Positions 49,392 through 62,600 of a stretch of DNA of 64,000 nucleotides are shown one piece after another. This stretch comes from Straminergon stramineum (lineage: Eukaryota > Streptophyta > Bryopsida > Hypnales > Calliergonaceae), in the NCBI GenBank assembly GCA_963920665.1, contig OY987266.1:27483439-27547438 (forward strand). The letters run 5' to 3'. Within the stretch, counting starts at the first letter, position 1. Every line of letters starts with the position of its first letter. The position numbers and the translations under genes are program-made. The notes under the pieces are model-generated. The model did no database searches, was not told where the DNA came from, and saw only the letters and a list, made by a program, of their open reading frames with translations.

Positions 49392-52300
49392 TCATGCATG
49401 AGATCTACTCTTCAATTCTACCATTGCTTTCCATATCTCAGGTTCTCGACTATATCTCATATGTTTCCCCGTAGTCTGGCGGAGATCCTCTAATGTTTGC
49501 ATCTTCAATAGCTTCTTCTCCCATGCATCCCAAGGGCAACAAGTACAAAATAGGAGTTGATCGTCATGTGATTTGGATTGGCAATGAACTTGTACCAATT
49601 TTTGAGGACGTGGTTGAGGGGGAACTTGTACCTCAAATATACTTAAGCACTTAACACTCTGTGAATTGACAGAAGATGGAAATAATGAAATTGACTTGGT
49701 GCACATAGAGCGTAGTCTTTGGGATTCATTGTAGATCTATATGACAAAGAAGAAAGTATAAGAAAAAGTGAAAATTGCAACAAAATGTATATAAGGAATC
49801 CAACATTTTCATGGAATACAAGCGTAGTATAAGGATAAAAAAACAAATTCATTCATACCTTAGAAGTCATGACAACATGATTGTTGTCAATATACAACTT
49901 TCTTTGCGAAACTACAATATCACCACAACAAAGATGAGGTGAATTAGTTCTTTTTCTCGATTTGAGTGGCGATGGGGAGCTCACTGGAAGCAATCTCTTC
50001 CCTCCGTTTGGTAGGCTATCCACAACACCATCATGAATAGGCTTGGTAGAGAAGTCCATAGTAGATTGTGTGGTAGCTGCAGAGACCAAAATGTGACCCC
50101 TACTACTTTGAGATAATGTGTTTTGGCCATACTCTAGAATGGAATCCATTGAAGCATCGCACTTGGAGACATTGGCAGTACATTGTACAGAACAGTCACG
50201 CAAATCCTGAAGATTCACAAAGGTTAGTGGGTATTTCAAAAACATAGAAATCATAAGAGAAATATGAATAATAAATCTAGTAAATTCATGGACTTACAAA
50301 ACAATGTGAGACAAATTAAACAATTACCAATAATCAATAGGAGTAAAATAGATGTTCCATCGGTCACTGTATCTCTAAATTAAGAAACACCTTGGTAGCA
50401 ATAACAAGAATACATAGATGCAAAGGAACATTGTGCAATATCAACAACGACTAGATTGATCCTTAACTAGCATCTTAGATTCTTCTATGGCATCTAGAAG
50501 TTCATTGTATTCTCGTGTATTATGCTCCTTGACCAACATCCGCCGTCTGAAATTGCCCTTCCTTCGATAGGACAATAGCTCTTGGCCTTTTGTATTGTGC
50601 ACTTATTTAATCCAAGGCAAAAGCTCATGTAGTAGGAACCTATCATTGGCATCATCCCCCTCCACTAACCATGAGTGTAGTAGGAGAACATTTTTAGGCT
50701 CATTAAAAACATGTTTCTCAAAGCTATCATCTACTATCATAGTATTGGCACTAGTAAATTTAGAGTTCTTCGCATTGAACAACTTGTCCAAGGTTTTTAG
50801 GAACATGTCCTTATTAGTACCCTTCACTTTTAAGGTTATAATGTTTCCTTGTGGCCCCCTACACTTGAGGTTGTCACAGAATTCTTGCCCAAAGATATTT
50901 ACCGGTACATCTAATCCCCTAAATAAATACTCGCATACAAGTTTTGTTGTAGAACTCATCATAGAGCTCCAAACTGATATGTAAGCGACCTTTGCTAACT
51001 CTTGAAGGAATTCCATGCAATTAGGATGAATATATACAACTTTTGGACCAATAGAAGTTGGGTAGACACTTGAATGAGGCTATGAGAGGTCATTGAAGAT
51101 TGTACTCCTCGGTAGATGTTTCTTATCCTTACAAACACAGAGGATTCCATTTAGGTCTAGGATGACATTAAGCCACCTGTTTCTCACCCTGGAAAACAAC
51201 GAGGGATCAATAGGCTTTTGCGTTGTACACATTGATTTTTGAGGATGAACGTTTTCCTATTAAAATAATGAATAACAAAGAGGGGAATAGTTATTGGTCT
51301 ATAAAATGACACCTATGACAAAACACAAAGAAGGAGAATCAAGCAACAAAAGATACAAACCAAAAGAATAGAGAGATCTATTGAAATGAACAAAAATGAA
51401 AAGAATTTGACCACTTACATGTTTCTCAGATGTTGTCCTTGGCAAGGATTGTTCAGTGCAAATAACAGTTGTTGGAGGTGGTATATGAACCTCCATAAGA
51501 ACATCATCCGAAGTACTCATGTCAACCTCCAAGTCATCATGCAATTCGATACCATGAAGAGAGACTTTAGGTATATTGCTGATTGCCAACCCAAAATTCG
51601 TTGGTTTTGATCTTGGAACACTTGATGGACTTTTGGGGAATGACACATTGGTTGGATCAATGGCAGAAGATTGAAAATATAGAAACACAATGTCCTCGTT
51701 AAGAGAACCTGCCAATCCTTACAAGTCGAAAATGAGTATCTTGAAATTGATCTACAAATTATTAAATAATAAATAGCTCAATGTTGATAAACATTCAAAA
51801 AACATGTGTAAATTGTTGACAAATTTATAGTTTATGAAAGGTAAGTGTTGATAAACATATAAAAGTATATAAGAAAGAAACGTCAAATTTATAATTTATA
51901 ACATGTAATAGCATTAACATTTAAAATCATGTGTCAAAAAGACGTTATATTAAGAATTTGGTACATGTAAATATCAAATTCAAAACTACATTCAACTATA
52001 CGAAACTATCTGCCCTAGAATAAAAAGTAGCTCTATACATTAACAAATGAGTGCAACTTAAATGGATTACAAAACACTACAAAGTTCACTGAGATGAACC
52101 TTGGGGATCATTGACTTCCTCATTACCAACCCTTGAACTCATAGTGGGAGTCTGCAAGTTGAATGACTGATCATGTTCTTTGGAAGGACTAGGTAGCACT
52201 AGATAATGTGCCATAGGTGGTTCAGGCAAAACACTAGCTCTGCTACCTGATGATGTACATGTACGATTCTCCAATAGCAATTGTCGCTCCTCTAATGGAA

Positions 52301-53957
52301 CTGGTTGAATCATTTGAATAGCTAGAGGGGTGGGAAGAACCCCTAGAGAACCCGTGATAATATTGGGAAGACTTTCAAGTAACGTAGCGTATCGCATGTC
52401 GTCTTCCATCCTAGCATGTTTCCTCTCTTCTCTATCTCGTTCACGTTGTTGTTCCTCAAACCTTTGCATCCTTTTCTGCATTATATCCATATATTTTAGC
52501 ATAGTTATACTTGCCGATTCATCTTCTATTGTGTCTAACTTCCTTTTCCCATGAACACAATCCAAAGAATGAGACGGAGAAATATACGAGGAGCTACGGC
52601 ATTCGGTTGGTGGATCTATGGTGACATTTGTTGTAGCATGTAGAGTCCCAAACTCTTAGTATATGGGAGATTGGGAGGGTCATTCATTGGGTCATTGCCA
52701 TCCTCTCCTTGGTCAATCATGATGGGCATGGTATTGTGAGCCCCTAATTCCCTTGAAGACCCTACCTCCAATCGCAATCTCTTCCCCTTGCTAGAGGATG
52801 TGCCCTCCTTGTCAATTGTCCTTGGAAACTTCGTTTCATCCACAATATACCCGGACTGGAGGAAATCCGCCTTATCCATGTCCACAGACAATTTTGACAA
52901 CTCTGTGAAATCCTTGACTTCGTCACATGGCCCAATGATATAATTTACTAGCGAGTTCATCTGGTACAGTGAAGATAAAAATTAGAATGCAATCATTATG
53001 TTTATGATTTTCAAAAGGAAATCATGGAAGTCAAATGAGCTGAAATCGAGATGATTACTAAGGAAGAAAAACAAAACTCACCCATGCTGCACAAATGATT
53101 TTCCTACCTCCATAAATTGTATAAAAAGAATCACCAGAATTGCAAAACAAGTCAAGAAGCTTGATGTAAAACTCCATGTGCAACTCGTTTTCATAAATCC
53201 TATACTGCATTTCATTGTAAGCTCTTGGTGTGGAAAATTCGACAGTATCTGGAGCTTGGAATGTTGTCAGGAGGGAGTTCCTTTTTGCCTTTGATTTTTT
53301 CTTGACAAGATACATGATGTGTACTTTCGCCTCGGCCTTCTTCTTGTTTGATTCTACGTCCTTCAGCCTCTCATACTTTCCCGGTGCATACTCCGCGTGG
53401 TACAAATTATATTCTTCTGTTAGTACAAAATGACAAAAGTGGTGTATTAGGTTGGAGTCTGTTTTCTTGTCCCCAGATATCCACACCCATACAGGAATAT
53501 CAAGGATGTTGGGTTCAGTCAATCGCATTAAAAACATCAAAAAGGAATAAAAATATGGAGTTGCTGCCGTCGTCTTCTCCTTGTTGCAGATATTTGGAAA
53601 AATCCTGAAGTCCATGAACCCCATTTTCATACGCTCGACATCCAAAGGCTCCCAGTCACCTCTAGCCCAATTAGCCAAATCATCTGTCTCCTCATTGAAT
53701 GGACGATAGAAAGCTTGTCCACTCGGAACATTAAATTTGCCTTTGTTTTTAAGAAAGACCTTGAAAAACTCCTCCGCATAGGGAGATATATCTCCTATGC
53801 TCTTGTTGATATTGCAAACAAGTTTCGCTGCTGTAAAGAACTCTTCTCCCGGCCCTGATAGGAGTACGTGCATAGTGGCGGTGGTGATCTTATAATCTTT
53901 TTTGAATTTCTTCCACATGTCCTTCTTCGTCTCTCCGGTTGTAGTTGTCGTATGCAT
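49392..53957 (-). pseudogene. Methyltransferase-like plus FCP1-like phosphatase gene, array member 2 (main part)
   Basis: Exon blocks in order: 53957-53082 (TEPNILDIPVWVWISG, LHMEFYIKLLDLFCNSGDS, YTIYGGRKIICAAW, then a GTGAGT donor); 52960-~52616 (VDMDKADFL); 52565-52086, helical, glutamine/arginine-rich, joined with a one-base frame offset; ~51720-51404; 51256-50441, an FCP1/SCP-like HAD domain; then 50220-49856 and ~49740-49392. The HAD block has WLNVILDLNGILC (nucleophile Asp at about 51157; the second Asp is Asn), SVWSSMM, NTMIVDDSFEK and LLHELLPWIK. In-frame TAG (51080-51082) and TAA (50603-50605) interrupt it. All blocks have counterparts in the same order in the gene at 59.7-64 kb. The first block ends like motif I of a beta-class DNA methylase, but with its glycines altered. 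HAD FCP1-like proteins normally dephosphorylate Ser/Thr on protein tails. The upstream exons appear to be cut off by repeat B. Confidence 0.6.
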
Positions 53958-53965
53958 AGCGGGCG

Positions 53966-56900
53966 GTAAATACCATTTACAACACCAAAACGTGTAAACT
54001 AACTCGAAATATCATCCCAAGGGATTCTATTATGTTGTTGTAAGCCTAGGTTATCCGTTCTACCTACTTAAGCTCTCTCTTGATCTTCTTTTCTCTCTAT
54101 CCTGGATTACTACCTTCCCAGAATCCAATCCAAATCCACTCCAATCCGGAATCTAGATCCGTCTCTCCACACACAAACACCGGTTTTTGGTACCTTTGTT
54201 TTACCCTCAGAGGGTCCGCCTTTGGTTGTATAGAGGGGTAGGGACTCACCACTCGTATTCCTCACACTCTCTTCTCTCTCTAAACTACACAACACACACT
54301 TAGACCAACTGTTGCACTAGATCAAATTGGAAACACTCTCACAACTTTTCGGATGGCCAATCTGGAAGGTAGGTCACTCAGAGCCGTAGCAAATCTTCTC
54401 TACTACAACGACAGACCAATAGAAACCGGAACTAATACGGGGATTGTAAGTTGTTTGCTAATCTAATCCTAAGGTTTGGCTGATCTTCTGGTAAGTGGTA
54501 TGGGAATATCTTCCATTGGCGGTTGCTTATCTCCGCACGGAACCCTCCCTGGTATTCCGGACCCGCACCCACACCACTCCTAATCGGATTCTCGTTCCAG
54601 GAGTTTTAAAGACACGTGCTCAAAACTGAATTCACTAGCCTAGACTATGACACCAACGCTCCTCACAAATCAGGTCCAAGTCCCCTCAAATCCGAATTCC
54701 TCCTTTCCTCCTCCTCTCTTACACTTCTACACACTCACAAGACAACACAGGAAAGCCGGATATACGACAAATCAATTTCTGAGGGTCCACTTGGTGGCTC
54801 AGATTAAAGAAATGATGACAAAATATAAGCTATAATGCTAGGATGGAATGAGAGGCAACAAACATGCTCCTTACTTAAAAATTCAAAACATCCAAAGCCA
54901 AAAAAGTTAGAAAGTCACCCGGAAATCCAGGTGACCACTCACAGACTTCCCGAGAAACCTAGAAAAGTCAGATCCTACAAATCCAGAACCTAGGCCTACA
55001 CCTGGAAATCCGAATCCGATTCAAAACTCAAATCCTAACTCCCTAGAATCCTAACTACTTCACCTTTCGCGCCTTCTTCTAGCTGCTCCCACCTTGACTT
55101 GTTGGTGCCCGCATGGATGACCTCGGAGTTGCTTTTGGAATTGCCTTCACCGGTGTCATCCTTAATGCTACCTGGGTCTGGATCTTTCGGATTTTTGGAG
55201 GAGAGTATTCCCCTTCTTCCTCCTCTTCATCTTCCGATCCGGTCTGGTACTCCTCTTCCTCAGATTTCTCAATCTGAGTGATCTTCCTCTCATCTTCCTC
55301 GCCTGGAGACGTCTCATCCAATATGATGGGGTCCATCTCCTTTCTTGGTTGTTGTTGCTGTAGCATGTGCTCGAATCCTTCTGGATGGGTCCGGGCTGGA
55401 TTCAGCAGTCCTCCGCTTCGGTCTACCAGTTCACCACGGGTTCGTGTGCGAGGTGTCTAAAGTGGCTCCTTCTCCAAAAGGTGGAATACTGGGACAGGTG
55501 GTGAAACCGTAATCTCCGGTGGTGCTAACTCTTGTGTTGCTTCTGGCTGCTTACTTGGTTCATGCGTTGTCTTTACACTCCCTCGAATTGTCTTCTCGAG
55601 TTGCGTGGAGAAGGGTTCCGTCAAATGCCGGAGAGTTTCCCGCGAGGTTTCCGATCTAGATGGCAATGGCATCGAGGCTGTCAATTTCACTGGAGTTTCT
55701 GTGTCGAAGTGGATCTCCAGAAAGCTGGAGAAGTCCATGACACGGTCAGGATCAATTCGTTCGAGCAGCTGACACATCTCCTTCAAAGTAGACTCCATCC
55801 TCGAGGAGAAGTCTACCAGGATCCGGATCACCTTAGATCCGATAAGGTGCCCTTCCTCTGCAAGCCAGTTTTGCACAAGAGCCGCCTTCATCACAAGGTC
55901 TACTGGCTTTTACACTAAACCGGATAGGTTCTTGACTAGCTACAGGGCTTCCTTCTCCCTTTGCTTTGCTGCGGCCATCTCTCCTTGAGCCCAACTTAGT
56001 CTAGCTTGAAGGTCCGCCTTCTCCTTCTCTAGGCCTTCAATCTACTTCTCCTTCTTCTCTAGTGCTTCCGGATTCGGAAGTTTCTTCAACTTGTCGAGGA
56101 TGTCTTCCATCTCCATCTTCAACTCCCGGTTGATCCTCCAGAGCAGATCCACCAGGTTCTCATGGTACTCTTGCTCTTGTAGTACCCAATTGAACCCGGT
56201 CTTGAAGAATCCGAATATGCCACCTTCTTCTTCTGCCGGAATCTTCTCTTGAGTGGGAAGCTTCCCTTGTGATGTCGGATCGGTGGACTTCCTCCGCCTT
56301 TGATCCAAAAGCTACTCCTCCTCTTCCGAATCCTCTTCCTCCTCAATTGGCGGTTCCTCTACCTCTACTTCTTCTGTGAGGTCGTATTGCAGGATGGGCG
56401 ATCCAATATTATACTCTACCATTTACGCATCACTCAAGAGCTGTGCATAGTGGTAGAGGTGGAATAGATAAGGACCAATGGGGCTGGTCTTAGCTTTCCC
56501 TACGTTGGCAACAAGCTTGGAGACTACTGCTCCAATTACCTTGCCCCAATTGACTGACCTACCCTCCACAACACCAAAGATGGTGTTTGCTACCGTAACC
56601 GTAACTTGAGTAGGCTTTTCCGGATAGAGGATGGGGATCAAGAACTCTAGGACATGCCTTTGCCTTGCATCTAGGCAGTCACTAATGGCATACCCTTCCT
56701 TAGAATGGGTTGCATTCTTAAACTTCCCAACTATAAACTTGTCTGTCCGGAAAGCTAAACCGGATCCGTTTTTGGGAAATCTGTAAACCTTGGCCCAGAC
56801 TTCATCAGTCCAAGTTGCAGGTCTCCCCGTCACTGTCAACTCGTATTGATTTGAAGCACCTACAATAAGCTCCTGAATTATCCGGTCATCCTTTATAGTC

Positions 56901-57407
56901 CATGGCCTCAAGAACAGACCGACACACCCTATCTCACTCAGATCATCCTCCAATTGTGACCGCTCTCTCAACCTTTCCGAAATGGTTCGACAAACCATCC
57001 GCCCCGTCACCAACGGTTTCCGAATATCCCCCTCCACCATTGCAAACTAAAGACTTAGACCAAGATCTGGATAGTTAGTAGCTCCTGAAGCGTTCACTAA
57101 CTCACCACTCTTTCTCTCAACCATACACGCACAAAACAGTTGTGGAAGAAAGAGGAAGAACAAATGGGAGTGGTGGGGTTAAGTACCCGTCATCTTACTA
57201 ACCGTTCCTGAAGCGCACCATTTACCCACAACGGATCCTTATTTTCCTAGGCCAGAAGTCTAGACTGTAGGTTGTCACTATCCGGGTTTCCGGAATCCAA
57301 TTCCGTCTTGGATCCCATTACGGATTACCTGGAGCATCCTCTTAGTCTTAATGAGATGTTTAGGCTAAGAGGGTTCTAATCCTTTTTGCCTATTAGAAAA
57401 TTTGAAA
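53966..57407 (-). mobile_element. Unclassified long-ORF repeat, copy B
   Basis: Inverted relative to copy A and similar to it from end to end, including 5' leader words (CCGGGTTTCCGGAATCC) and the 3' block at 54110-54295. Its 3' end lies only about 10 bp from the first methyltransferase-like exon (53957), and its 5' end about 35 bp from the exon block ending at 57443. It therefore appears to sit inside that gene. No target duplication could be defined. Confidence 0.6.
55055..57040 (-). pseudogene. Copy B long ORF with seven in-frame stops
   Basis: One uninterrupted frame of about 660 codons from the ATG at 57040 to the TAG at 55055. Internal stops are at 56423 (TAA), 56312 (TAG), 56042 (TAG), 55940 (TAG), 55910 (TAA), 55457 (TAG) and 55079 (TAG). 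Content in order: N-domain (LRPWTIKDDRIIQELIVGA, HSKEGYAISDCLDARQRHVL, YPEKPTQVTVTVANTIFGVV, VNWGKVIGAVVSKLV); an acidic linker; a coiled coil (about 56200-55920); GSKVIRILVDFSSRME and IDPDRVMDFSSFLEIHFDTE; and an acidic then basic tail. It is unlike any enzyme I know; the only resemblance is a vague one to plant transposon-associated helical domains. Copy A confirms Gln at several of the stop positions. Confidence 0.7.
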
Positions 57408-57442
57408 AAATTCTATATAATTATAGACTCTTAAATACTAAC

Positions 57443-58642
57443 CCGGTGAATTCTAGGATTACAGCTCGCGACAATAGTCAACAAATCAACTTCTGGCTTC
57501 AAATCATTTAGTTGGATTTTAACAATTTGTTTCCTCTTACGACTCTCACACCACTCTCAATAGCTATAGCAATTTGGAACCACCTTTTTGAGCTTCTTGA
57601 ATGTCACCTTTGGGTAATTCTCCAACCTCTTATGCTCTTTCTCTAGCGGATCAGGCTTGTTGAGGAGGTGCTTTGCAAGTCAATTGAGACTTGTGTTAGA
57701 GAGATTGCCAAGCCATTTGAAGAACTCCCGACTTATGGCACCGTCTTTTTTTAGAGTCTAGCCTTTAATCAACTTATACAACATCTACGACTCTTGATCC
57801 ATTAATTGTCCCATAGAATGGGCAAAAATTAGTTCAAAGGAAAGATCATAAACATCATCCGGTGCAGTGATGATTTTAAGTTCATTTATAATCTCAACTT
57901 TTGTGGCTTTTCCAATCTTGGTCTTGTGTTGTTTCTTGATGTCAATTATACCAAAATGAAGTTGGCAAGCAACATTGAAATTTTGTATCAACAAAATACT
58001 ATGAGCTTAGTAAATAGCCAATATGATTTATCCATTGAATATTCAATTCTAGAAGCAATAGAGAATGAAATTGAAGATATTAGAATCAACTCATACTTAC
58101 TACAAAAGTTAAGTGTATTCTCAACAATACTTTTCTCACGTCCATACCTTCCAATTATTTGTGTTGTTGTTGCTATGCCTTGACTTTATTCTCGAAAGAG
58201 AGCGTCTTGCCTCAATTGCTTGTTTTGGGGGAGTTGGTTTTCCCATCTTTATCCAAACTCCACGAGCGCCTATGATGTTGGTTGCCCAAGTTGGTGTGTA
58301 TCAGTCGAAGTGGTTCACTCGATTATAATATGATGAGATTCTTTGTAGGATGGAGTGGTCTTTGCTCCAAACGATAAAGCACTCCCACTTCTCAAACTTC
58401 TCAAGAATCTTTTCTGCCTTATCTTTAGTCCTCATCCTCTTTGATGCCTCAATACTATGTTGGCCATTGATCATATAGAATTAACAATCCTTAATGTCTT
58501 CCCATTTTGTTGGCATTTCTTCTAAACCAATAGGCATTGCATAAAGTGCTTGCTTACGATCCTTGTCTGGCATCTCCATGAGAAAATGCATCGTCTTGTT
58601 TACATCCGCCTCTTCAAGACTTCGGCAGTTCTTATCAGGGTT
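57443..58642 (-). pseudogene. ParB-like and helical exons, likely 5' part of array member 2
   Basis: Exon 58642-58148 encodes KTMHFLMEMPDKDRKQALYA, then DC, a TAA (58481), and FYMINGQHSIEASKRM. The last motif resembles the DGQHR..A core of ParB/Srx-like domains. It continues through WECFIVWSKDHSILQR, a TGA (58301) and WATNIIGARGVWIKMGKP to a GTATGG donor. A second block, ~58000-57443, reads FELIFAHSMGQLMDQES, then stops at Gln/Arg-like positions, EFFKWLGNLSNTSL, HKRLENYPKVTFKKLKKVV and EWCESRKRKQIVKI, ending at a GTTAGT donor. ParB-like domains are commonly fused to or encoded beside N6/N4 DNA methylases in bacteria and phages, which fits the methyltransferase-like exons just beyond repeat B. 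The link between the two halves is inferred from order and strand. Confidence 0.5.
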
Positions 58643-59420
58643 GTTACGGCAGACAGTTCGACAACACGACGAACACGACGTTCAACACGTCAAGTAGACC
58701 CTCTTGTCCGTCTAATAGAGTCAAACTTAGCATTGACTTTTTAAAAAAAATTCACCCTGCCCGTGAGGCCACTTGGATGCCATGTGGCAGACATGTATCT
58801 TCCACGTGGCATTCTAAAGGGGTGCATGCGGGTGTGGGTGACCTCAGGTGTGGGCGACCATGGGTGCAAGCAATTATAGATAGGGCGACTTCAGGTTCAA
58901 GCTGGTAAGCGACCGTGGGTGGGAAGTACGTGGCGACTTGCGAGGCAAAGACATGAAGTTGGAGCCTAAAGAGAGTAACGCCTCACAAATACTCGTAGGT
59001 GCCCCAAAAGACCCGCAATCGCCTCCTAGGTGACCCGCATGCACCTCAAAAGATCTGCAGTCGCCCTCTAGAGGATCCGTAGGCACCCTGCCCAGAACCC
59101 GTAGTCGCCCTCTCTAGAACTTATAGTCGCCCTCAAGAGGATCCGCAGTCGCCCTGTCCAGGATCTGCAGTCCCCTTGTTCAGGACCCGCAGTCGCCCTT
59201 AGACCCGCAGTCGCCCTAGACCCGAATGTGCCCTACCAGACCCTTGGCCACTCCACGAGATCTGTGTGCGCCCCTTGCAGACCACGGCTTCAACCAAATT
59301 GGGCTCAACAACAATAAGACTTGAACTCCCCCTCACCTGCGGTCGCCCAAGACCTAAACTCGCCCAAGACCCGAAGTCGCCCCCCACCCGAAGTCGCTTT
59401 GAGCTTTGCTAGTCCTTTAA
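58640..59420 (-). repeat. Dispersed repeat with GC-rich minisatellite, copy R2
   Basis: Inverted copy of the repeat at 10290-10930. It holds the shared unique end (GGCAGACAGTTCGACAACACG, about 58649) and GCCATGTGGCAGACA, followed by CCCGCAGTCGCCCT-type tandem units (59020-59230). It abuts the ParB-like exon, so that exon may be truncated by it. Confidence 0.65.
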
Positions 59421-59669
59421 AGATATCCTCACGTCGAGAATGATAGTGCGGCCCACTTCCCCCCCCCCCAAAGACTCGCATAAGCTCAAGCTCTGAGCTC
59501 CATTTTCCTTACGCTTTGACTTTCGAGTGGCTTGGGGGGCCCCTGGACCCAAAAGCAATCTTGACCCACGAGGAAGCCGCCTCGGCAGCGACGCATTGAC
59601 ATTGTCTATGTCCGGAAGTGGAGTCCCTCTTGTTTTGGAGTCTAGCGAACGGCGATGTTCTCTGAAAAT

Positions 59670-62600
59670 TCATTGCCTGAAAAGACTATTGGCAGAAGGA
59701 GATCGTCTAGCTCCTGCAGATTGTGAGGGACGAGGTTGCTTATCCTTGATCCGAAGAACAATAAAATCAGTAGTCGGCTTCTGTAACACCTCCCCTCTAT
59801 CATCCTCCAATGCAGCCGCCAACTTCAATCCATCGATGCGGACATTAGGAACTACAGACGGAGTTGGAACATCCTCTTCGAAACGAGGAAGTCCCGCCGC
59901 TTCATGCAAGGGTAGTTTTAGTTTGCGACTCGTTGCCGCGTTTGTTTGCGGCTTTGGCGAGAAGGAATTCCCACGACTCGAGGATGCTCACTTCAACGGC
60001 GACGGAGAGCATATGGGAGTCCTCACAGGTCCGCGACTCGAGGGGCTGTCCACGACCCCGTCTTCAACGTCCCCCTTGGAATAGTCTATGGCCGCGAATG
60101 CAGCGTCCGCAATAGACCGCAGCAGGTATGGTTTGGAATATGGAGCGGTGTCGCAACTCCCCCCCTCGGATTCCGACTGGTTGGAGAGTGACCTTTCTGA
60201 TCCAAAGAGGAGACTTCTAGTCAGCCGTTGCCTTTTCGGTGGTTCAACAAAGCGAACGCCTCCAACCTACAGTACGTATATGATCAATAAGCCCACCCAC
60301 ATTACCTCCATCCAGAAAATGCAAAAGCATCTTCAATTGAGACTGGGAGACATGTAGAGTAAACCCCTGAGTCCATGGCAAAGATTCAAGGGAAATGCGA
60401 ACTCAATATATTATTTACAAAAGATCGTAGCGTACAAATGGAGGACTATACACAAAATGTTATCTCACATCTAGAGCAAATCTACTTTACAGCGTACTTC
60501 CTACGTCAGCCTCACTCTATGATTAAGCCTATGCCAGGAAGTTCGTATCTAGAATCCATGACCTTCGAGGACTCTCTCATCTTGTCTATGAGCGACTCCA
60601 CCTTGTAGTCCCCGACTCCCAATGGATTCAAACCAATGCGGTTTTCCTCGACGTATCTCTACATTTGGCCCGGTTGGCAGTTCGAATCTAGACGTCTAAG
60701 CCATGGCAGAAGTTCCCCCATGAGGACATCGTCTCTACGATTATGGTGACTCCAAGTATCTAGGAATATGGCATTCCCATTCTCATTGCAGATACTCTTG
60801 TTCGAAGAGTCGTCAATGAGAAGTGTATTATCCGAGGTGAAGGACGTGCTTCCACTCGGATTGCAGAACAAGGTCTCGGAGAGCACTTTCAAACAATGCA
60901 CTTTCTCATCGAGATGAAAGAACTTTCCCGGAGAGTACTCTATCTTTTTGCATTGCTCTTGACTGAGTATATCGTAGGGTGCTCTAGAATCGTTGAACAG
61001 GTGTCTAGCGATGGGTTCTACGTTACGCTTCAACATCGTGGTCCACACTAAGACCCTATCCGCGATCGCCGAAACCTGTCGGAGGAATTCACCCAGATTT
61101 TGCCGAGCGAATACCGCCTTGGGTCCAATGATCGTGGGATTTCTATGGCAGAGAACATTGTCTTCAAGCTTGTACGGTTTGAATTTCTCCCCGTCGGACT
61201 TCATCGCCATTTGACAGAGTATACCGTTCAAGTCGAAGACAATGTTCAGCCACTTCCTCTGCGGTGGAGGAAGTACGGGAGGCACATTCCTGGGCACGAT
61301 TTCTCTCCCGCCCTCCGCTACTACCTGATGAAAACAGAACAACAGAGAAATGGAGTTACCTGTTTAAATGCAGAAACGGGAGATCCAGAGAGCGGATAGA
61401 AGCATTTAGTTCCCCTAATCGACTGTGGTCTCCCATTAGAAAGTGCTTTCATTGGCAGCGGACGGTGCACGCTTTTATTTTTGTGCAGTTGAGCAACAGA
61501 AACATTGAAAGCCAAAGACAATTAGACCGATGCGCAAATCCATGGAAATCGGGTATAATTTATTTACAAAGTCTTCATCTTACAACCGCAAAATTTTATT
61601 ACATCTCTAATCGATTGAAAACTACTCTGAGCACTATGCTACACTATTGTACACGGATGGTAGCCATAGATAGATTCGTCGTCAACGCCAAGCAATCAAG
61701 TAGCGGCGATGACATCCTGTCAAGAAGCATGGATACAAATGAGATTCGATAACTAGTAGAGGACTTCTTAGCTGCTATCACTGAACACAATCATGAATGA
61801 CTCCAAGGTTCTGGAATCAATCGAAATCATAAGAGTCAGAAGGATGTACCTGAGCGGTTCCTTCAGGATCCTCCGGTGCCACTTCTGCTGCTGAAGGCTC
61901 TCCTTTCTCGCTCTCCTCCGGATCGTTGTCGAGAAGGTCTTCATCACCAACTTCATAGTCCACCTTTTCTTCCTCCACAAAAAGGGGAGATTCCACCTCC
62001 ACACGAACTTCACGTGATTCTTTACAGACCACTGAAATATGAGGCTCAGCTGCAGAAGTTGGTGCTGCCTCCTCGACCACATTATCGTCGCCTCGACGAT
62101 AATGTTCCTCTCCTTCATTGGTGTCTTCCTATCGAGAAACGTCAGGAGTAGCCTCAAGAACCAAGACTTCGAAGGCCCCTTCATGTGGAGAAGGAATCTT
62201 GGGCATCTGGGATGCTGGAGTTAATATGACGAGTTCCTCATGTGCTAGTGAGACCGCCTCATCCTTATCCTCAAGTCGAGGATAGGACAGCCCACTGACC
62301 AAGTGGGCCATTTCCTGCATCGCTGGAGCACTACCCGACGGCACCTGAGATTGTGGAGTCAGCGCAATAGAGAATGTAATCGGACAACTTTGCGATTGGC
62401 TCTTCTGGGATTGCAACGCATTCAAGAGCACTGCGAACTGGCTTTGCAGCTCGTCATATTTTGCGGCCGACTGCTCTTGGAGTTCAGTAATTTTTTCATT
62501 GGCAGCCTTGTTGCCCGCTAGTAGCTCAGCAACCAGCCTCTCTTTTTCCTCCCGCTCCTTCTGCCTGGCTATCCTCTTCTCTCTGGCTTCCTAGTCTTTC

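Noticed and set aside
55532..55918. 128-codon plus-strand ORF
   Set aside because: Antisense of the copy B coding frame, which is supported by copy A.
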